From: Hyphomicrobium sp.
GTDB lineage: Bacteria; Pseudomonadota; Alphaproteobacteria; Rhizobiales; Hyphomicrobiaceae
Reading direction: 5' to 3'
Assembly (NCBI GenBank): GCA_016716675.1
Contig: JADJVG010000009.1
Coordinates: 1-64,000 of the forward strand
Length of the DNA stretch: 64,000 bases
The notes under the pieces were generated by a model that was given only the letters and a program-made list of their open reading frames with translations, had not been told where the DNA came from and made no database searches. The position numbers and the translations under genes are program-made. Positions 54,001 through 64,000 of this stretch are shown here, one piece after another. How positions within the stretch are numbered: position 1 is the first letter of the stretch; the number at the start of each line of letters is the position of its first letter.

Positions 54001-57000
54001 ATGGATCGCCCTATCGATTCCGTGCATCCGGAATCGTTGCCCTATGATGTTGCCGAAGGCACGACCTCCGTCAACGCAGGAGCGGCACAAGCGCTTCGCG
54101 CTCCGGCGTACCACGAAACCATCGAAATCAAGCCGGACGCGGCGACCGAACCGGCCCTTGCCGCATTCGTTCGCGACGCAGGTGCTGAGCCGGTGATCAC
54201 GAGCACCGGGCTCCTCGGGCTGCAATTCCCGAATGGAGGTCTCATTGTCCTCAAGGGGACAGGGTCGCTGGCGGCCGAATTGGAGCACGTCTCCGACGTG
54301 CTCGATATGCCTTCCGACGTTTTGATCGCTGTGATCTCTGATCTGGCGGCGGGCCGCGACGGTAAGGGGTCGGTCGCGGGGCTGCTGCCCAAAGTCGAGC
54401 ACCGCGGCGAGGTGGCCGATCGTAACGACCCAGATTTGCAAGAACCGCTGCTGAGCGGCTCGAGCCCGTTGCCAGCCCATGGCGTGCCATCCGATCTTCA
54501 GTCATCAGAGTCCCCCCTATCGGCCCTGGCGCCGGAAACGCGCCGTTGGGGCCGGGATGATTTGAAACACGGCGAAGCCGGTGCAAGCGGCCGGCTCGTC
54601 ACAGTCAAGACAGGGACCGCAATCGGCCATCTCGCTGGCCTGGGTGATGAAGAAATCGGGCATCGCAACGGCGAAAAACTCGTTTCGTCGGACAACACGA
54701 TTCTACAGGGCCCGAACGCCGGTGTCGGTTCGGGTTTGGATCATCTCTGGCTGCTGGGCGATGTTGAATATCTGCGGGCGTCCCGTGATCTCGAACAGGG
54801 GGCCGATGTCTTCGAGAGTGGCGGCTTCCGGCCGAAGATTTGGACGCCGCTTGAGCCGATCTCGGCGTTTCGCGCGAGCGAGGATACGCCTTACGGCGGC
54901 GCCCTGTTCGATCCCTCCCTTATGCCGCTGCCCGTCATCAGCCGCGAAGTAAGCATCAACCCGCTGTTCGGTACCGTGACTCTCGGCCCCGATGGGCATT
55001 TCGAATACACGCCGGCAAACGGATTTTCGGGCTTCGCTTCGTTCACCTACTCGTTCGTAGACCCCCGCACGGGTGAAACGGTATCCGGCAAGGTCGCCAT
55101 CACGGTTGCGGCGGTGGCGGATCCGGCCTCCGTCTCGGGCGGCGCAGCGACGGGCGAAGATGTGGCGATCGCCACGCCGGTGACGGTCAATCTCAACGAT
55201 TCCGATGGTTCGGAAGCGATCGAAAAGGTCGTGATCAGTGGCTTGCCTTCCGGCGCCACGCTTGATTGGAACACGGGGCTGCCCGGCTCCGTCGTGCAGC
55301 AACCGGATGGATCATTCATCGTTTCGGGCTCGACGGCGCAGATCCAGGCGCTACTGCTGTCTCTTCAGGTGACGCCGCCCGCCGACTACCACGGCCGAAT
55401 CACGCTGGACATTGCGGTTACGACGATCGAGCGCAACGTTCCGTCTAATCTGCCCGGCTATCTCGACCGTGAGACGGTACACTTTGCCTACCATATCGAT
55501 GTCGAAGCGGTGGCCGACGCCGTGACCGCGACGGGCGACGCGGAGACGACGGACGAAGATGTTGCCGTTCACCTCGCCAACCTCGCCGCCACGTTCGGCG
55601 ATTTGACCGACGGTTCGGAAAGCCATGTCGTGGAGATCCGCGGCGTTGATGCGGATGCTAAGATCACCAACAGTCTCGGCGTCGAATATCCGTTTTCGAT
55701 TTCCGATACCGGCACGAAGACCTATACGCTGTCGCCGTCGCAGATTGGCGATGTTTATTTCCTGCCGCCACCGGACGAGAGCGGCACGTTCTCTGGCATG
55801 AGCATTGTCGCGATCGCGACCGAAGGCTCGAATGGCGACCGGGAGATTGCGACGGCTCCGATCAGCGTCCTCGTCAACCCGGTGGCCGATCCCGTTGAGA
55901 TCACGGCGCCGACACAGGCGACAGATGAAGATACCTGGGTCACGTTTGGCGATGACATAACGCTCGTGGTCAACGATGCTTTGACGCAGACGATCACGAA
56001 CGTGACCGTCACGGGATTCCCACCGGGCTCGACCGTCAGTTACATCCCTCTCGGCGGTGGTCCTGCTGTTGTGATCAGCTTGCCGGCCGGCGGTTCGGTG
56101 ACGTTTGCAGGCGCTTCCGAGGCAGAGATCCGTGCTTCGCTTGCGTCGTTGTCTGTATTGCCGCCGCCGAATGCCGATCAGAACATCACTCTGTCCGTTT
56201 CGGCAACGACCGAAGACCTGGGCGGCGTGACCGACGTGCAGACTGTGCCGATGATCATCACGGTTGCAGCCGTGGCGGACGGGACGAGCATTACGGGCTC
56301 GGCGTCTGGCAATGAAGATCAAAACATCAGTTTGCCGATCACGGTTGCGCGCGTCGATGCTGACGGCTCGGAATCGTATGAGTTCGCCCGGATCACCATT
56401 CCGACAGGCGGCACGCTCATTTACCCAGGCGTGCTGCCGAACGGGATTTCGGTGACGCAGTCCGGTGACGTTTTGACGTTCACGCCAGGCCCAACGACGA
56501 CGGCTGCCCAATTCCAAGACTTCCTGGCGACGGGGCTGCAAGTGCGCCCGCCGGTCAACAGCGACGTTAACTTTAATGTCGGTGTGGAAGTTGGCACAAT
56601 CGAGAGCACGCTGTCGGGCGGCGAAGTCTCGCTTTTGAGAGCCAGCGACACGGTTCAGATCCCTGTGACCGTCTATCCCGTCGTGGATATGCCGACCGTC
56701 TCCGGTGCGAGCACGGTCGATGAGGACGAAAGCGTCACGTTTGGCGCCGACATCATCATTTCCGAGAACGACAAGGCCGACGGTTCGGAGGCCATCACCC
56801 AAATTGTACTCGGCAACATTCCGCTGGGTGCGGCCGTGACATACGCGGCCGTCGGCGGTGCGACGGTAACGACGGCCGTCGTTGCAGGCGTGCGCACCTA
56901 TACGATCTCGGGCGGCACCGAGGATGATATTCGCGATACGCTCGCGACGTTTGCACTGACGCCGCCGCTAAATAGCGACGCAAATATCGCCGTTACGGTG

Positions 57001-60000
57001 GCCATCACAAAAGTTGACCAAACGACGAGCGAAGGCGAGGCGGCAGCGACATCGACGGCAACGTCCACGCACGCGATTGCGGTTGCAGCGGTGGCAGACG
57101 GGCCGACACTTTCAGGCTCGGCATCTGGCAACGAAGACCAGAACATCAATATGCCGATTACGGTCACGCGCATCGACGCGGACGGGTCGGAATCCTATGA
57201 GTTTGCCCGGATCACAGTTCCTGTAGGCGTGACCCTCGTTTATGCCGCTGTGCCGCCGAACGGTATCGCCGTTTCGGTCGCCGGCAATGTGGTGACGTTC
57301 GCGCCGGGCGCCGCGACGACGGCAGCACAGTTTGAAGCATTCCTGGCAACCGGCCTTCAGGTGCGCGCGCCTGCCAACAGCGACGTCAACTTCGATGTCG
57401 GTGTGCAGGTCGGCACCATCGAAAGCACGCTGTCTGGCGGCGAGGTTTCGCTGTTGCGCGCCAGCCAGTCGATCACTATTCCGGTGACCGTTAATCCTGT
57501 CAACGACGCGCCGGTCATCTCTGGTTCGAGCAGCGTCAACGAGGATGGCATCGTCAACACCGCTGACCAAGCGGTCACGGCGGCTGTTAATTTCGGGGCC
57601 AATATCGGGATCTCCGCACCCGACAGCACAGACGGGTCGGAAGCCATCACTCAGATCGTTGTCAGCGGTCTGCCGGTAGGCGCCGTCGTCAGTTATGTCT
57701 CGGTTGCCGGTGTGCTGACCACGTACGTTGTTGCTGCGGGCACGACGTCAATAACGCTCAACGGCGGCAGCGAAGCCGAAATCCGCGCCGCGCTGGCATC
57801 GATGACGCTTCTGCCACCGCCGAACAGTGACGCCGACATTTCGCTCGGCATCGCGGTCACGAAGGTCGACCAGACAACCAGCGAAAGCGAAGCGGCCGCA
57901 ACCCTCGTCACCAACGGAACGCATGTGATCCGGGTGGCGGCCGTGGCTGACGTTCCGACAGGCTCGGGCTCAGGCAGCGGTCTCGAAGACCAGAACATTC
58001 CAGTCAGCATTTCTGTCGGCCATGCCGACAACGCCGACGGCAGCGAGAACATCAAGAACGTCGTCATCGGCAATATCCCGGCGGGCTTTTCGCTGTCGGA
58101 ATCGTCGATTGGTGCCGGCGTTCTAACGCTGAACGGCAATGGAACCTATACGGTGACAGGCCCGAATGACGCGGCCATCAACGACGTGCTAGCCAACCTG
58201 ACCCTGGTGTTTGCAGTCGGCGGCGCGCGCCAGAACCTCGACACCGACTTTTCCCTGTCGGTGACGGTGACCACGATCGAAAGCGCGGTCGGCGCGGGGC
58301 AGAATGCATTGCCTGAAGTGTCCGCCACGTTCAACGTGCCGATTGCGGTCACGGCAGTAGCGGATGCCGTCACGTCGTCTGGCGGATCGGTCCTCCAAGA
58401 GGATACGGCGGCGACGATCGGCGCCAACATCGGCTACACGAAAATCGATGTCGACGGCTCGGAGAGCGTGACGACAGTGACCGTGACCGGCTTCCCGGCA
58501 GGGACGACGGTTACGTACACGGACGTACAAGGTATTGTTCAGTCGTTCGTCGCGACCGGGTCTGAAACGATTTCGCTCACGGGCGGCACGGAAGCGGAGA
58601 TCCGCGCAGCTCTTAATACGCTGAACGTTCAAGCGCCCTCGCATTCCGACCAGAACGTCACACTAACGGTCGGCGTCACCACGACCGACAACGATGGCTC
58701 CACGAATACGACGACGTTCAATCACGCTGTTGTCGTGCAGGCGGTGGCCGATGCGCCGACCGGCTCTGGCTCGGGCGCTGGTTTCGAAGATCAAAACATT
58801 GCCGTTTCGGTTGTGGTCGGCCATCCAGACAACCTGGACGGCACCGAGCGCATCAAAGATGTTGTGATCGGCGCGATTCCGTCGGGCTTCACACTGTCGG
58901 AATTGTCGGCTGGCGCTGGCGTTCTGACCCTCAATGGCAATGGCACGTATACGGTAACGGGGCCGACCACGGCCGCCATCAACGACGTGCTTGCCAACCT
59001 TTCTCTCGTGTTTGTTCCAGGTGGTGCGCGCCAGCATCTCGACACGGATTTCAGCCTTAGCGTGCGCGTGACCTCGATCGAGAGCGCGCCGTCAGAAGCG
59101 GGCGCGGGGGAAGTCGCTCTGCTCGAAGTCTTCACGGACTTCTTGGTTCCCGTGACCGTGTCGGCGGTGGCCGACGCCGTAACGTCGTCCGGTTCTTCCA
59201 CCATTCAGGAAGACACAGCTGTCACCATCGGCTCCAACATCGGCTACACGAAAATTGATCTCGACGGCTCGGAGAGCGTGACGACCGTGACCGTTACCGG
59301 CTTGCCGGCAGGAGCGACGGTGTCTTACACCGACCCGCAGGGTAACAATCTGTCGTTCGTGGCGACTGGGTCTGAAACGATTTCGCTCACTGGCGGCACG
59401 GAAGCGCAGATCCGCGCGGCCCTCAATACGCTGAGCCTACAAGCGCCCTCGCATTCGGACCAGAATTTCACGCTAACGGTTGGCGTCACCACCACCGACA
59501 ACGATGGCTCCACGCAGACGACGACGTTCAATCACGCGATCGTTGTGCAGGCGATTGCCGATACGCCCGCTGTATCGGCGGATGCCATTACTTTCAATGA
59601 AGACACGACGACGACCCTGGTGATCCGGCCTGACCGGAGCGCCGACGACGACAATTCGGAAACCTTGTCGGTTCGCATAACAGTGCCGTCGGATGGGTCT
59701 GGACCCGTTGGCACACTTTCGGGTGCGCTCGCCGGCGTAACCTTCACGTCGCTTGGCGGCGGTGTCTATACCGTTACCGCTGCTGGAGCCGCTGCCGCAA
59801 TCCGGGAAGGACTTCTCGATACATTCCTCAACGGCGGCGTGACGTTCACACCGCGCGCCCAATGGTCAGGCGTGCTGACGGGCACCAGCGGCATTCGTGT
59901 TGATGCCATATCGACTGAAGGTGCGACGGGCGGCGAAGTTGCGGCCGGATCGTTTGGCGGTGCTGATGGCACGTCGCAGACCGAGACCGCAACAACGTAC

Positions 60001-63000
60001 ATCGCCGTGACGGTCAATCCGATCAACGATATGCCGATATTGGCCAATACCTCGACAATCGTTCAAGAGAACAACAATTCGACGAGCACGGCGGACCCTG
60101 ATCTCATCATCCCGATCGGGACGCGGCTTGGCATGTCGATTGCCGATACGGACGGCTCACAGGGCCTCACCATGACGCTCACCGGGTTCCCGACGAACGC
60201 GCAAGCGCTTTCGTTTGGCACCAGCCTCGGCGGCGTGACGACGACGGTCAACATTCTCACAGGAACGGTGACGATTAGCGGCGCGAACGCCAGCAACGTC
60301 ATCACGGTCTTGAATTCTCTGTCGATCACACTGGCCGATGACGCCGACCAAAATTTCACCGTCGCAATCGGTGGGACAGTGACCGACAGCAACGGCGCGA
60401 CGGTAGATAGTGACGATTTCTCGTTCACCCATGCCGTGACCGTGCAGGCTGTCGCTGATCTGCCGACCGTCAATGTCGGGGCAGCGACCAAACCAGCGGT
60501 CAACGAAGACACGGGCTACGTCACTTATCCGGTCACGACCGCACTCAACGACGGGGATGGGTCGGAAGCCTACCAGTCTGTTGTCGTTCAATTCTCAACG
60601 GTCGGAACCGGGGCGCGGCCCGAAGTTCAATTTGGAACCACAACGGGCGTCACGTTCGATGTGAGCGTACCGGGTCAGGTGACCTTGGTCGGAGCAGCCG
60701 CCGATATCAATGCGGCGATGCTGTCACTGCAGATCCGGCCGGGCACTGACAATGGCGAAAACATCAGCGTAACGGTCACGGCAACGTCGGTCGAGCTTAC
60801 CCCTGCCGAGGATAACAACGGCGCAACGGCAGGGCTCGGCGGAGGTATCGCTGGACCGGAAATCTCGATCCCGACGGCTACCACTGTCCAGAGCTTCACG
60901 ATTCCGGTTACTCCGGTTCCCGAAGTGCCGACGCTCTCCATTTCGGCCAGTGCATCGGGTGCTGAAGATACGACATTCGCACTCACCGGTATCGTCGTGT
61001 CGTCTGGGTCTTCTGATCCTGACGGCTCGGAAAGCCGATACCTCGAGATTGATACAACGAGCTATCCGGCAGGAACACAGTTCTTCAACGGCGCAACATC
61101 CGTTGGCAGCGTCGTGACCCCTGGCTGGCTCCGTTTGACGGAAGCGCAGTTTTCGGCCCTCTCCATCCGCCCGCCGCTCAACTTTAGCGGCACGATCAAT
61201 TTGTCGGTCCGCGGAACTGTCGTCGATACGAACGCCAGCGGCGCAACAACGACTGTCGTCACCGCGGCGCAAGTTCTGCCCGTCACCGTGACGCCGGATG
61301 CCGATGGCGTCACCACGCCTGCCAACTCCATTGGTGTTGAAGACAATGGTGCTGTGGCCTTCGGAGCCACGATCAACAGTGGACTTGCCGTCATCGATAA
61401 CGGCAGCGGAGCGGGCAACAATGCGGCCACTGAAACCATCTCGCGGATCGTGCTCGACTTCCCGGCGGACAGTGCGACGCAGACGTATACGATCACCCCT
61501 GGCACCCTGACCGGCAGCGCGCAGATCGTGTTCGATGCGGCCCTGCGCACCTACACCATCACCTCAACGATTATCACAGGCGCCGCCGATGTCGGCGCGC
61601 TCAGCCAAGCAGACAGAACCCAAGCCCAAGCCGATATCCGCGCAACGCTCGCAGGCTTTTCGGTGACGATGGGGCCGACACATACCGATCTCAACGGCAT
61701 CGTGGCGGTGACGGCGACGACGCTGGACGTCAACGGTGGCGTGGCCAATACGCAGAACAATACCTTCAACCACACGGTCGTCATCCGGGCCGTCGCTGAT
61801 ACACCGACTGTCTCCGTGACGGACCCAACGGTGGCGACGGCTGAAGATAGCGCGAACATCGTGCTCACAATCAATCCGGGCAACAGCGCCGATACGGACA
61901 ACTCTGAAACGCTTTCGGTGCGCATTACTGTGCCGTCCGACGGTCTCGGCCCGGTCGGCACCCTCACCGGCGCGCCGCCTACGGGTGTCACGCTGACCTA
62001 TCAGGGTGGCGGCGTCTATCTCGTCACGGCGTCGGGTGCCAGCAGCGCGGCGCGAGAAGCGCTGCTTGACACCTATATGAATGGCGGCACCCTTGCGTTT
62101 GATCCGCGCACCAACTGGTCCGGTGCGCTCACGGGCACCAACGGAATTCGCATCGACGTGATTTCAACAGAAGGTGCAACGGGCAGCGAACTGGCACCCG
62201 GCGCGTTTGGCGGATCAGATAACACCTCGGCGACCGAGACGGTCACCGACTACATCGATATTCTTGTGTCGCCGAAGGCGGATGCGCCGACGGTCAAAGG
62301 CAGCGGTTCCGGCGTCGAGGATACGCTCATTCCGGTGCCGATGAGCGTGACGCTCGCGGACAAGGACGGATCAGAAACATACGTCGTGCGGATAACGGGC
62401 ATCGTTCCTGCCGGCACGCGGATTTATGGTGCAGGCGGCACCGAGATTTTGCCCGATGGTGGCGGCGTCTATACCCTCAATCCCGCCGACGTGTCAGCGC
62501 TGGCCGTGAAGCCGCCGTTGCATTTCTCAACCGCATTGAGTGGCGATATCATCCTCACCACCGAAACCGTTGTGACCGACACTTCAGCCGCCGGAACGAA
62601 CACGACGACACTGACGCAGGATATCCACGTCACGGTCTCGGGTGTGGCGGATACGCCGGGCATGCGGGTTGTCAGTGTTACGGCCGATGAAGATGAGTCA
62701 ATCGCTCTTGGTGCAGCTGTTCTCGCCAGCGCGGGCGGCAATCTCAATAACCTGCTCGTCGATACGGACGGGTCAGAACAGCTTTCGTTTGTCATCGGTG
62801 GATTGCCGCAGGGCGTCATTCCGAGTTCGTCCGTTCCGGGTGGCGTGATCTACATTGGTAACGGCGTGTGGAGCATCTCGGCGGCGGCGTTGCCGACGTT
62901 GGAACTGCCACCGGCTCCCAACTTCTCAGGCGAGAACCCGTATTCGGGTGTTACCGTCAGGGCCGTCACTCAGGAAATCGACGGCGACGACGCCAGCTCT

Positions 63001-64000
63001 GCAGAGTGGCCGGTAACGATTACGGTCAACCCCGTCATCAATTCATCGACGGTCGATGGTCTTACGAATTGGCAGATGGGCTTCACGCAGACGGAAGGCG
63101 TGAGCGAAGGCGGCAGCAACATCTCGCTCGCCAGCGCCGCCAACCATTCGTATGTCGACGATGACGGTTCCGAACAGGTTGTCAGCTACACCTTCGATCT
63201 CTCCGGGCTCTTGGCCGATGCTGGATTGACGGCACGCCTACAGGCGCTTCAGGGACCAGGTGCCGATCTTGATGATCTCGTCGCCAACTACATCACGGGT
63301 AGCTTCAGTTACAACGCAGCTGTTGGCACCATCACGGTCCTTGCGGGAAATATCTCTGGTGTCTCATTGGCCGCCACCTTGTTTAAGGATTCCAACGAGG
63401 ATTTCTCCATCCCCGTCACGGCTTTGGTGCGCGATACGGCGATCATCAATGGCGCGCCGGTTAGCGTCGATACGTCGGAAACTGGCATTTTCTCTGTCGA
63501 TCTCGAAGGCACGGCGGATGTTCCGACCGCATTTGCAAGCTCGGCGTCCGGCAATTCCGGCACGCAGCTCGCAGTGACGCTCGGCGGTGTTTCGACAGAT
63601 ACTGACGCGGCGCTTGGACGGGTTGCATCGGAAGACGTCTATTATGTCGTTTCGTTGCTCAATCCCGGCACCGCGCCACCGCTTGGCTTCACGAATGGCG
63701 CCGGAACCATCGTCGGCCTCGCCAATGGTGATGGCACCTGGATCTTGACGGCGGCCGAACTCGTCAATCTTCACGTCACGACGCCACCGGGCGCGGCGGG
63801 GATAGCGGAGCTGCGGCTGACATCGATCGCGGTCGAGAACGATGGCGATACCAACAGCAACAGTGCCGATTTCACCGTGACGGTCGTTTCGCAGCCGGGA
63901 ACCGGCGGTACGCCGCCGCTGCCACCGGTTGTCACGATTGGCACCACAGCCGGCAACGAGGATGGGTCGATCACGCTTAACGTGACCGCAGCACCAGCGC
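54001..64000 (+). CDS. Giant repetitive adhesin-like protein with tandem Ig/cadherin-like domains (3' end outside window)
   Basis: Open frame from ATG 54001 (GGGAG about 11 bases upstream) to the window end: at least 3333 codons without a stop. Residues 1-310 are a non-repetitive N-terminal region without a signal peptide, as usual for type I-secreted adhesins. A cadherin-like unit (FGTVTLGPDGHFEYTPANG) lies near 320. From about 370 on, some 22 tandem units of roughly 125-165 residues each open with A(V)AD-P and an NEDQ/DEDT turn and carry DADGSE or TDGSE, likely Ca2+-binding loops. The composition is acidic and Thr/Val/Gly-rich with no cysteine visible. The family predicts surface attachment or biofilm function. 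RTX repeats and the secretion signal would be downstream. Confidence 0.9.
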   Translation, partial: MDRPIDSVHPESLPYDVAEGTTSVNAGAAQALRAPAYHETIEIKPDAATEPALAAFVRDAGAEPVITSTGLLGLQFPNGGLIVLKGTGSLAAELEHVSDVLDMPSDVLIAVISDLAAGRDGKGSVAGLLPKVEHRGEVADRNDPDLQEPLLSGSSPLPAHGVPSDLQSSESPLSALAPETRRWGRDDLKHGEAGASGRLVTVKTGTAIGHLAGLGDEEIGHRNGEKLVSSDNTILQGPNAGVGSGLDHLWLLGDVEYLRASRDLEQGADVFESGGFRPKIWTPLEPISAFRASEDTPYGGALFDPSLMPLPVISREVSINPLFGTVTLGPDGHFEYTPANGFSGFASFTYSFVDPRTGETVSGKVAITVAAVADPASVSGGAATGEDVAIATPVTVNLNDSDGSEAIEKVVISGLPSGATLDWNTGLPGSVVQQPDGSFIVSGSTAQIQALLLSLQVTPPADYHGRITLDIAVTTIERNVPSNLPGYLDRETVHFAYHIDVEAVADAVTATGDAETTDEDVAVHLANLAATFGDLTDGSESHVVEIRGVDADAKITNSLGVEYPFSISDTGTKTYTLSPSQIGDVYFLPPPDESGTFSGMSIVAIATEGSNGDREIATAPISVLVNPVADPVEITAPTQATDEDTWVTFGDDITLVVNDALTQTITNVTVTGFPPGSTVSYIPLGGGPAVVISLPAGGSVTFAGASEAEIRASLASLSVLPPPNADQNITLSVSATTEDLGGVTDVQTVPMIITVAAVADGTSITGSASGNEDQNISLPITVARVDADGSESYEFARITIPTGGTLIYPGVLPNGISVTQSGDVLTFTPGPTTTAAQFQDFLATGLQVRPPVNSDVNFNVGVEVGTIESTLSGGEVSLLRASDTVQIPVTVYPVVDMPTVSGASTVDEDESVTFGADIIISENDKADGSEAITQIVLGNIPLGAAVTYAAVGGATVTTAVVAGVRTYTISGGTEDDIRDTLATFALTPPLNSDANIAVTVAITKVDQTTSEGEAAATSTATSTHAIAVAAVADGPTLSGSASGNEDQNINMPITVTRIDADGSESYEFARITVPVGVTLVYAAVPPNGIAVSVAGNVVTFAPGAATTAAQFEAFLATGLQVRAPANSDVNFDVGVQVGTIESTLSGGEVSLLRASQSITIPVTVNPVNDAPVISGSSSVNEDGIVNTADQAVTAAVNFGANIGISAPDSTDGSEAITQIVVSGLPVGAVVSYVSVAGVLTTYVVAAGTTSITLNGGSEAEIRAALASMTLLPPPNSDADISLGIAVTKVDQTTSESEAAATLVTNGTHVIRVAAVADVPTGSGSGSGLEDQNIPVSISVGHADNADGSENIKNVVIGNIPAGFSLSESSIGAGVLTLNGNGTYTVTGPNDAAINDVLANLTLVFAVGGARQNLDTDFSLSVTVTTIESAVGAGQNALPEVSATFNVPIAVTAVADAVTSSGGSVLQEDTAATIGANIGYTKIDVDGSESVTTVTVTGFPAGTTVTYTDVQGIVQSFVATGSETISLTGGTEAEIRAALNTLNVQAPSHSDQNVTLTVGVTTTDNDGSTNTTTFNHAVVVQAVADAPTGSGSGAGFEDQNIAVSVVVGHPDNLDGTERIKDVVIGAIPSGFTLSELSAGAGVLTLNGNGTYTVTGPTTAAINDVLANLSLVFVPGGARQHLDTDFSLSVRVTSIESAPSEAGAGEVALLEVFTDFLVPVTVSAVADAVTSSGSSTIQEDTAVTIGSNIGYTKIDLDGSESVTTVTVTGLPAGATVSYTDPQGNNLSFVATGSETISLTGGTEAQIRAALNTLSLQAPSHSDQNFTLTVGVTTTDNDGSTQTTTFNHAIVVQAIADTPAVSADAITFNEDTTTTLVIRPDRSADDDNSETLSVRITVPSDGSGPVGTLSGALAGVTFTSLGGGVYTVTAAGAAAAIREGLLDTFLNGGVTFTPRAQWSGVLTGTSGIRVDAISTEGATGGEVAAGSFGGADGTSQTETATTYIAVTVNPINDMPILANTSTIVQENNNSTSTADPDLIIPIGTRLGMSIADTDGSQGLTMTLTGFPTNAQALSFGTSLGGVTTTVNILTGTVTISGANASNVITVLNSLSITLADDADQNFTVAIGGTVTDSNGATVDSDDFSFTHAVTVQAVADLPTVNVGAATKPAVNEDTGYVTYPVTTALNDGDGSEAYQSVVVQFSTVGTGARPEVQFGTTTGVTFDVSVPGQVTLVGAAADINAAMLSLQIRPGTDNGENISVTVTATSVELTPAEDNNGATAGLGGGIAGPEISIPTATTVQSFTIPVTPVPEVPTLSISASASGAEDTTFALTGIVVSSGSSDPDGSESRYLEIDTTSYPAGTQFFNGATSVGSVVTPGWLRLTEAQFSALSIRPPLNFSGTINLSVRGTVVDTNASGATTTVVTAAQVLPVTVTPDADGVTTPANSIGVEDNGAVAFGATINSGLAVIDNGSGAGNNAATETISRIVLDFPADSATQTYTITPGTLTGSAQIVFDAALRTYTITSTIITGAADVGALSQADRTQAQADIRATLAGFSVTMGPTHTDLNGIVAVTATTLDVNGGVANTQNNTFNHTVVIRAVADTPTVSVTDPTVATAEDSANIVLTINPGNSADTDNSETLSVRITVPSDGLGPVGTLTGAPPTGVTLTYQGGGVYLVTASGASSAAREALLDTYMNGGTLAFDPRTNWSGALTGTNGIRIDVISTEGATGSELAPGAFGGSDNTSATETVTDYIDILVSPKADAPTVKGSGSGVEDTLIPVPMSVTLADKDGSETYVVRITGIVPAGTRIYGAGGTEILPDGGGVYTLNPADVSALAVKPPLHFSTALSGDIILTTETVVTDTSAAGTNTTTLTQDIHVTVSGVADTPGMRVVSVTADEDESIALGAAVLASAGGNLNNLLVDTDGSEQLSFVIGGLPQGVIPSSSVPGGVIYIGNGVWSISAAALPTLELPPAPNFSGENPYSGVTVRAVTQEIDGDDASSAEWPVTITVNPVINSSTVDGLTNWQMGFTQTEGVSEGGSNISLASAANHSYVDDDGSEQVVSYTFDLSGLLADAGLTARLQALQGPGADLDDLVANYITGSFSYNAAVGTITVLAGNISGVSLAATLFKDSNEDFSIPVTALVRDTAIINGAPVSVDTSETGIFSVDLEGTADVPTAFASSASGNSGTQLAVTLGGVSTDTDAALGRVASEDVYYVVSLLNPGTAPPLGFTNGAGTIVGLANGDGTWILTAAELVNLHVTTPPGAAGIAELRLTSIAVENDGDTNSNSADFTVTVVSQPGTGGTPPLPPVVTIGTTAGNEDGSITLNVTAAPA
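57937..58740 (+). repeat. Two-domain repeat unit of the adhesin, copy 1
   Basis: A two-domain block (one beginning AAVADVPTGSGSGSGLEDQN, the next TAVADAVTSSGG) is followed directly by a second copy at 58741-59550. Protein similarity between copies is very high, with stretches such as SFVATGSETISLTGGTEA and QAPSHSDQN shared. It indicates recent tandem duplication within the gene. Confidence 0.85.
58741..59550 (+). repeat. Two-domain repeat unit of the adhesin, copy 2
   Basis: Second copy of the block at 57937-58740 (QAVADAPTGSGSGAGFEDQN, then SAVADAVTSSGSS). It differs by scattered substitutions and by a few extra residues near GAGEVALLEV. A separate pair, 56270-56677 and 57088-57492, shares another domain type (NEDQN, RVDADGSESYEFARI, GTIESTLSGGEVSLLRAS). 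Confidence 0.85.

Noticed and set aside
55351..56802. Minus-strand frame of 483 codons and many similar ones between 54 and 64 kb
   Set aside because: They mirror the repetitive adhesin on the plus strand; their repeats simply follow its repeats. The plus frame has domain structure and a ribosome-binding site.

Overview
The window reads as chromosomal DNA of an alphaproteobacterium of the Hyphomicrobiales, probably Hyphomicrobium-like. This is inferred from gene order (proB-proA-nadD-rsfS-rlmH; rplU-rpmA-GNAT-obgE), the extended PstC and PstA proteins, moderately high GC and protein style. No 16S gene is present, so the placement is an inference.

Layout. 0-8.5 kb: the C-terminus of a short-chain dehydrogenase, then a complete phosphate regulon, phoR-pstS-pstC-pstA-pstB-phoU-phoB, on the plus strand. 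8.5-12.5 kb: a minus-strand housekeeping block, proB-proA-nadD-rsfS-rlmH, in which nadD has lost its N-terminus and rlmH seems to start at ATA. 12.6-18.8 kb: a membrane transporter, an unknown one-TM protein, the ribosomal/GTPase block rplU-rpmA-GNAT-obgE (obgE frameshifted twice) and an acid-ceramidase-like Ntn hydrolase. 18.9-34.5 kb: an accessory block between tRNA-Ser(CGA) and an IS3-type transposase remnant. It holds a secreted ClpP-fold protease, two paralogous unusual response regulators, a divergent acetyltransferase/methyltransferase pair, a CHASE4-type histidine kinase, a 229-bp direct repeat flanking decayed genes, and a 1901-residue kinase/ATPase/histidine-kinase hybrid. 34.9-45.7 kb: a GT21 ceramide-glucosyltransferase-like enzyme, a Tat-exported calcineurin-type phosphoesterase, a corA-like/ppk2 operon, and a short KdpD/KdpE pair divergent from kup. 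46.7-53.2 kb: a sulfur/cysteine locus with cysK, a broken FadL-type porin, a YeeE/YedE half-transporter, and a family 2A encapsulin operon (cysE, shell protein SrpI, cargo cysteine desulfurase). 53.4-64 kb: a HAD-phosphatase pseudogene, then a giant repetitive adhesin-like gene that begins at 54001 and runs off the window end (at least 3333 codons, about 22 tandem Ig/cadherin-like repeats).

How it fits together. The Pst transporter, PhoU and PhoR/PhoB form one phosphate-sensing circuit; PPK2 later in the window adds polyphosphate metabolism. CysE makes O-acetylserine, CysK turns it into cysteine, and the encapsulated desulfurase takes sulfur from cysteine into a protein compartment; the YeeE protein may import a sulfur species. 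The KdpDE-like pair next to kup suggests potassium or turgor control without a Kdp ATPase.

Data caution. Several genes expected to be essential or intact carry small indels: obgE (two), the cargo desulfurase (one T in a T-run), and the loss of the nadD 5' part. At least two of the small indels lie in homopolymers, so assembly or sequencing error is a serious alternative to true decay. By contrast the FadL-like gene and the HAD gene carry in-frame stops and look like genuine pseudogenes.
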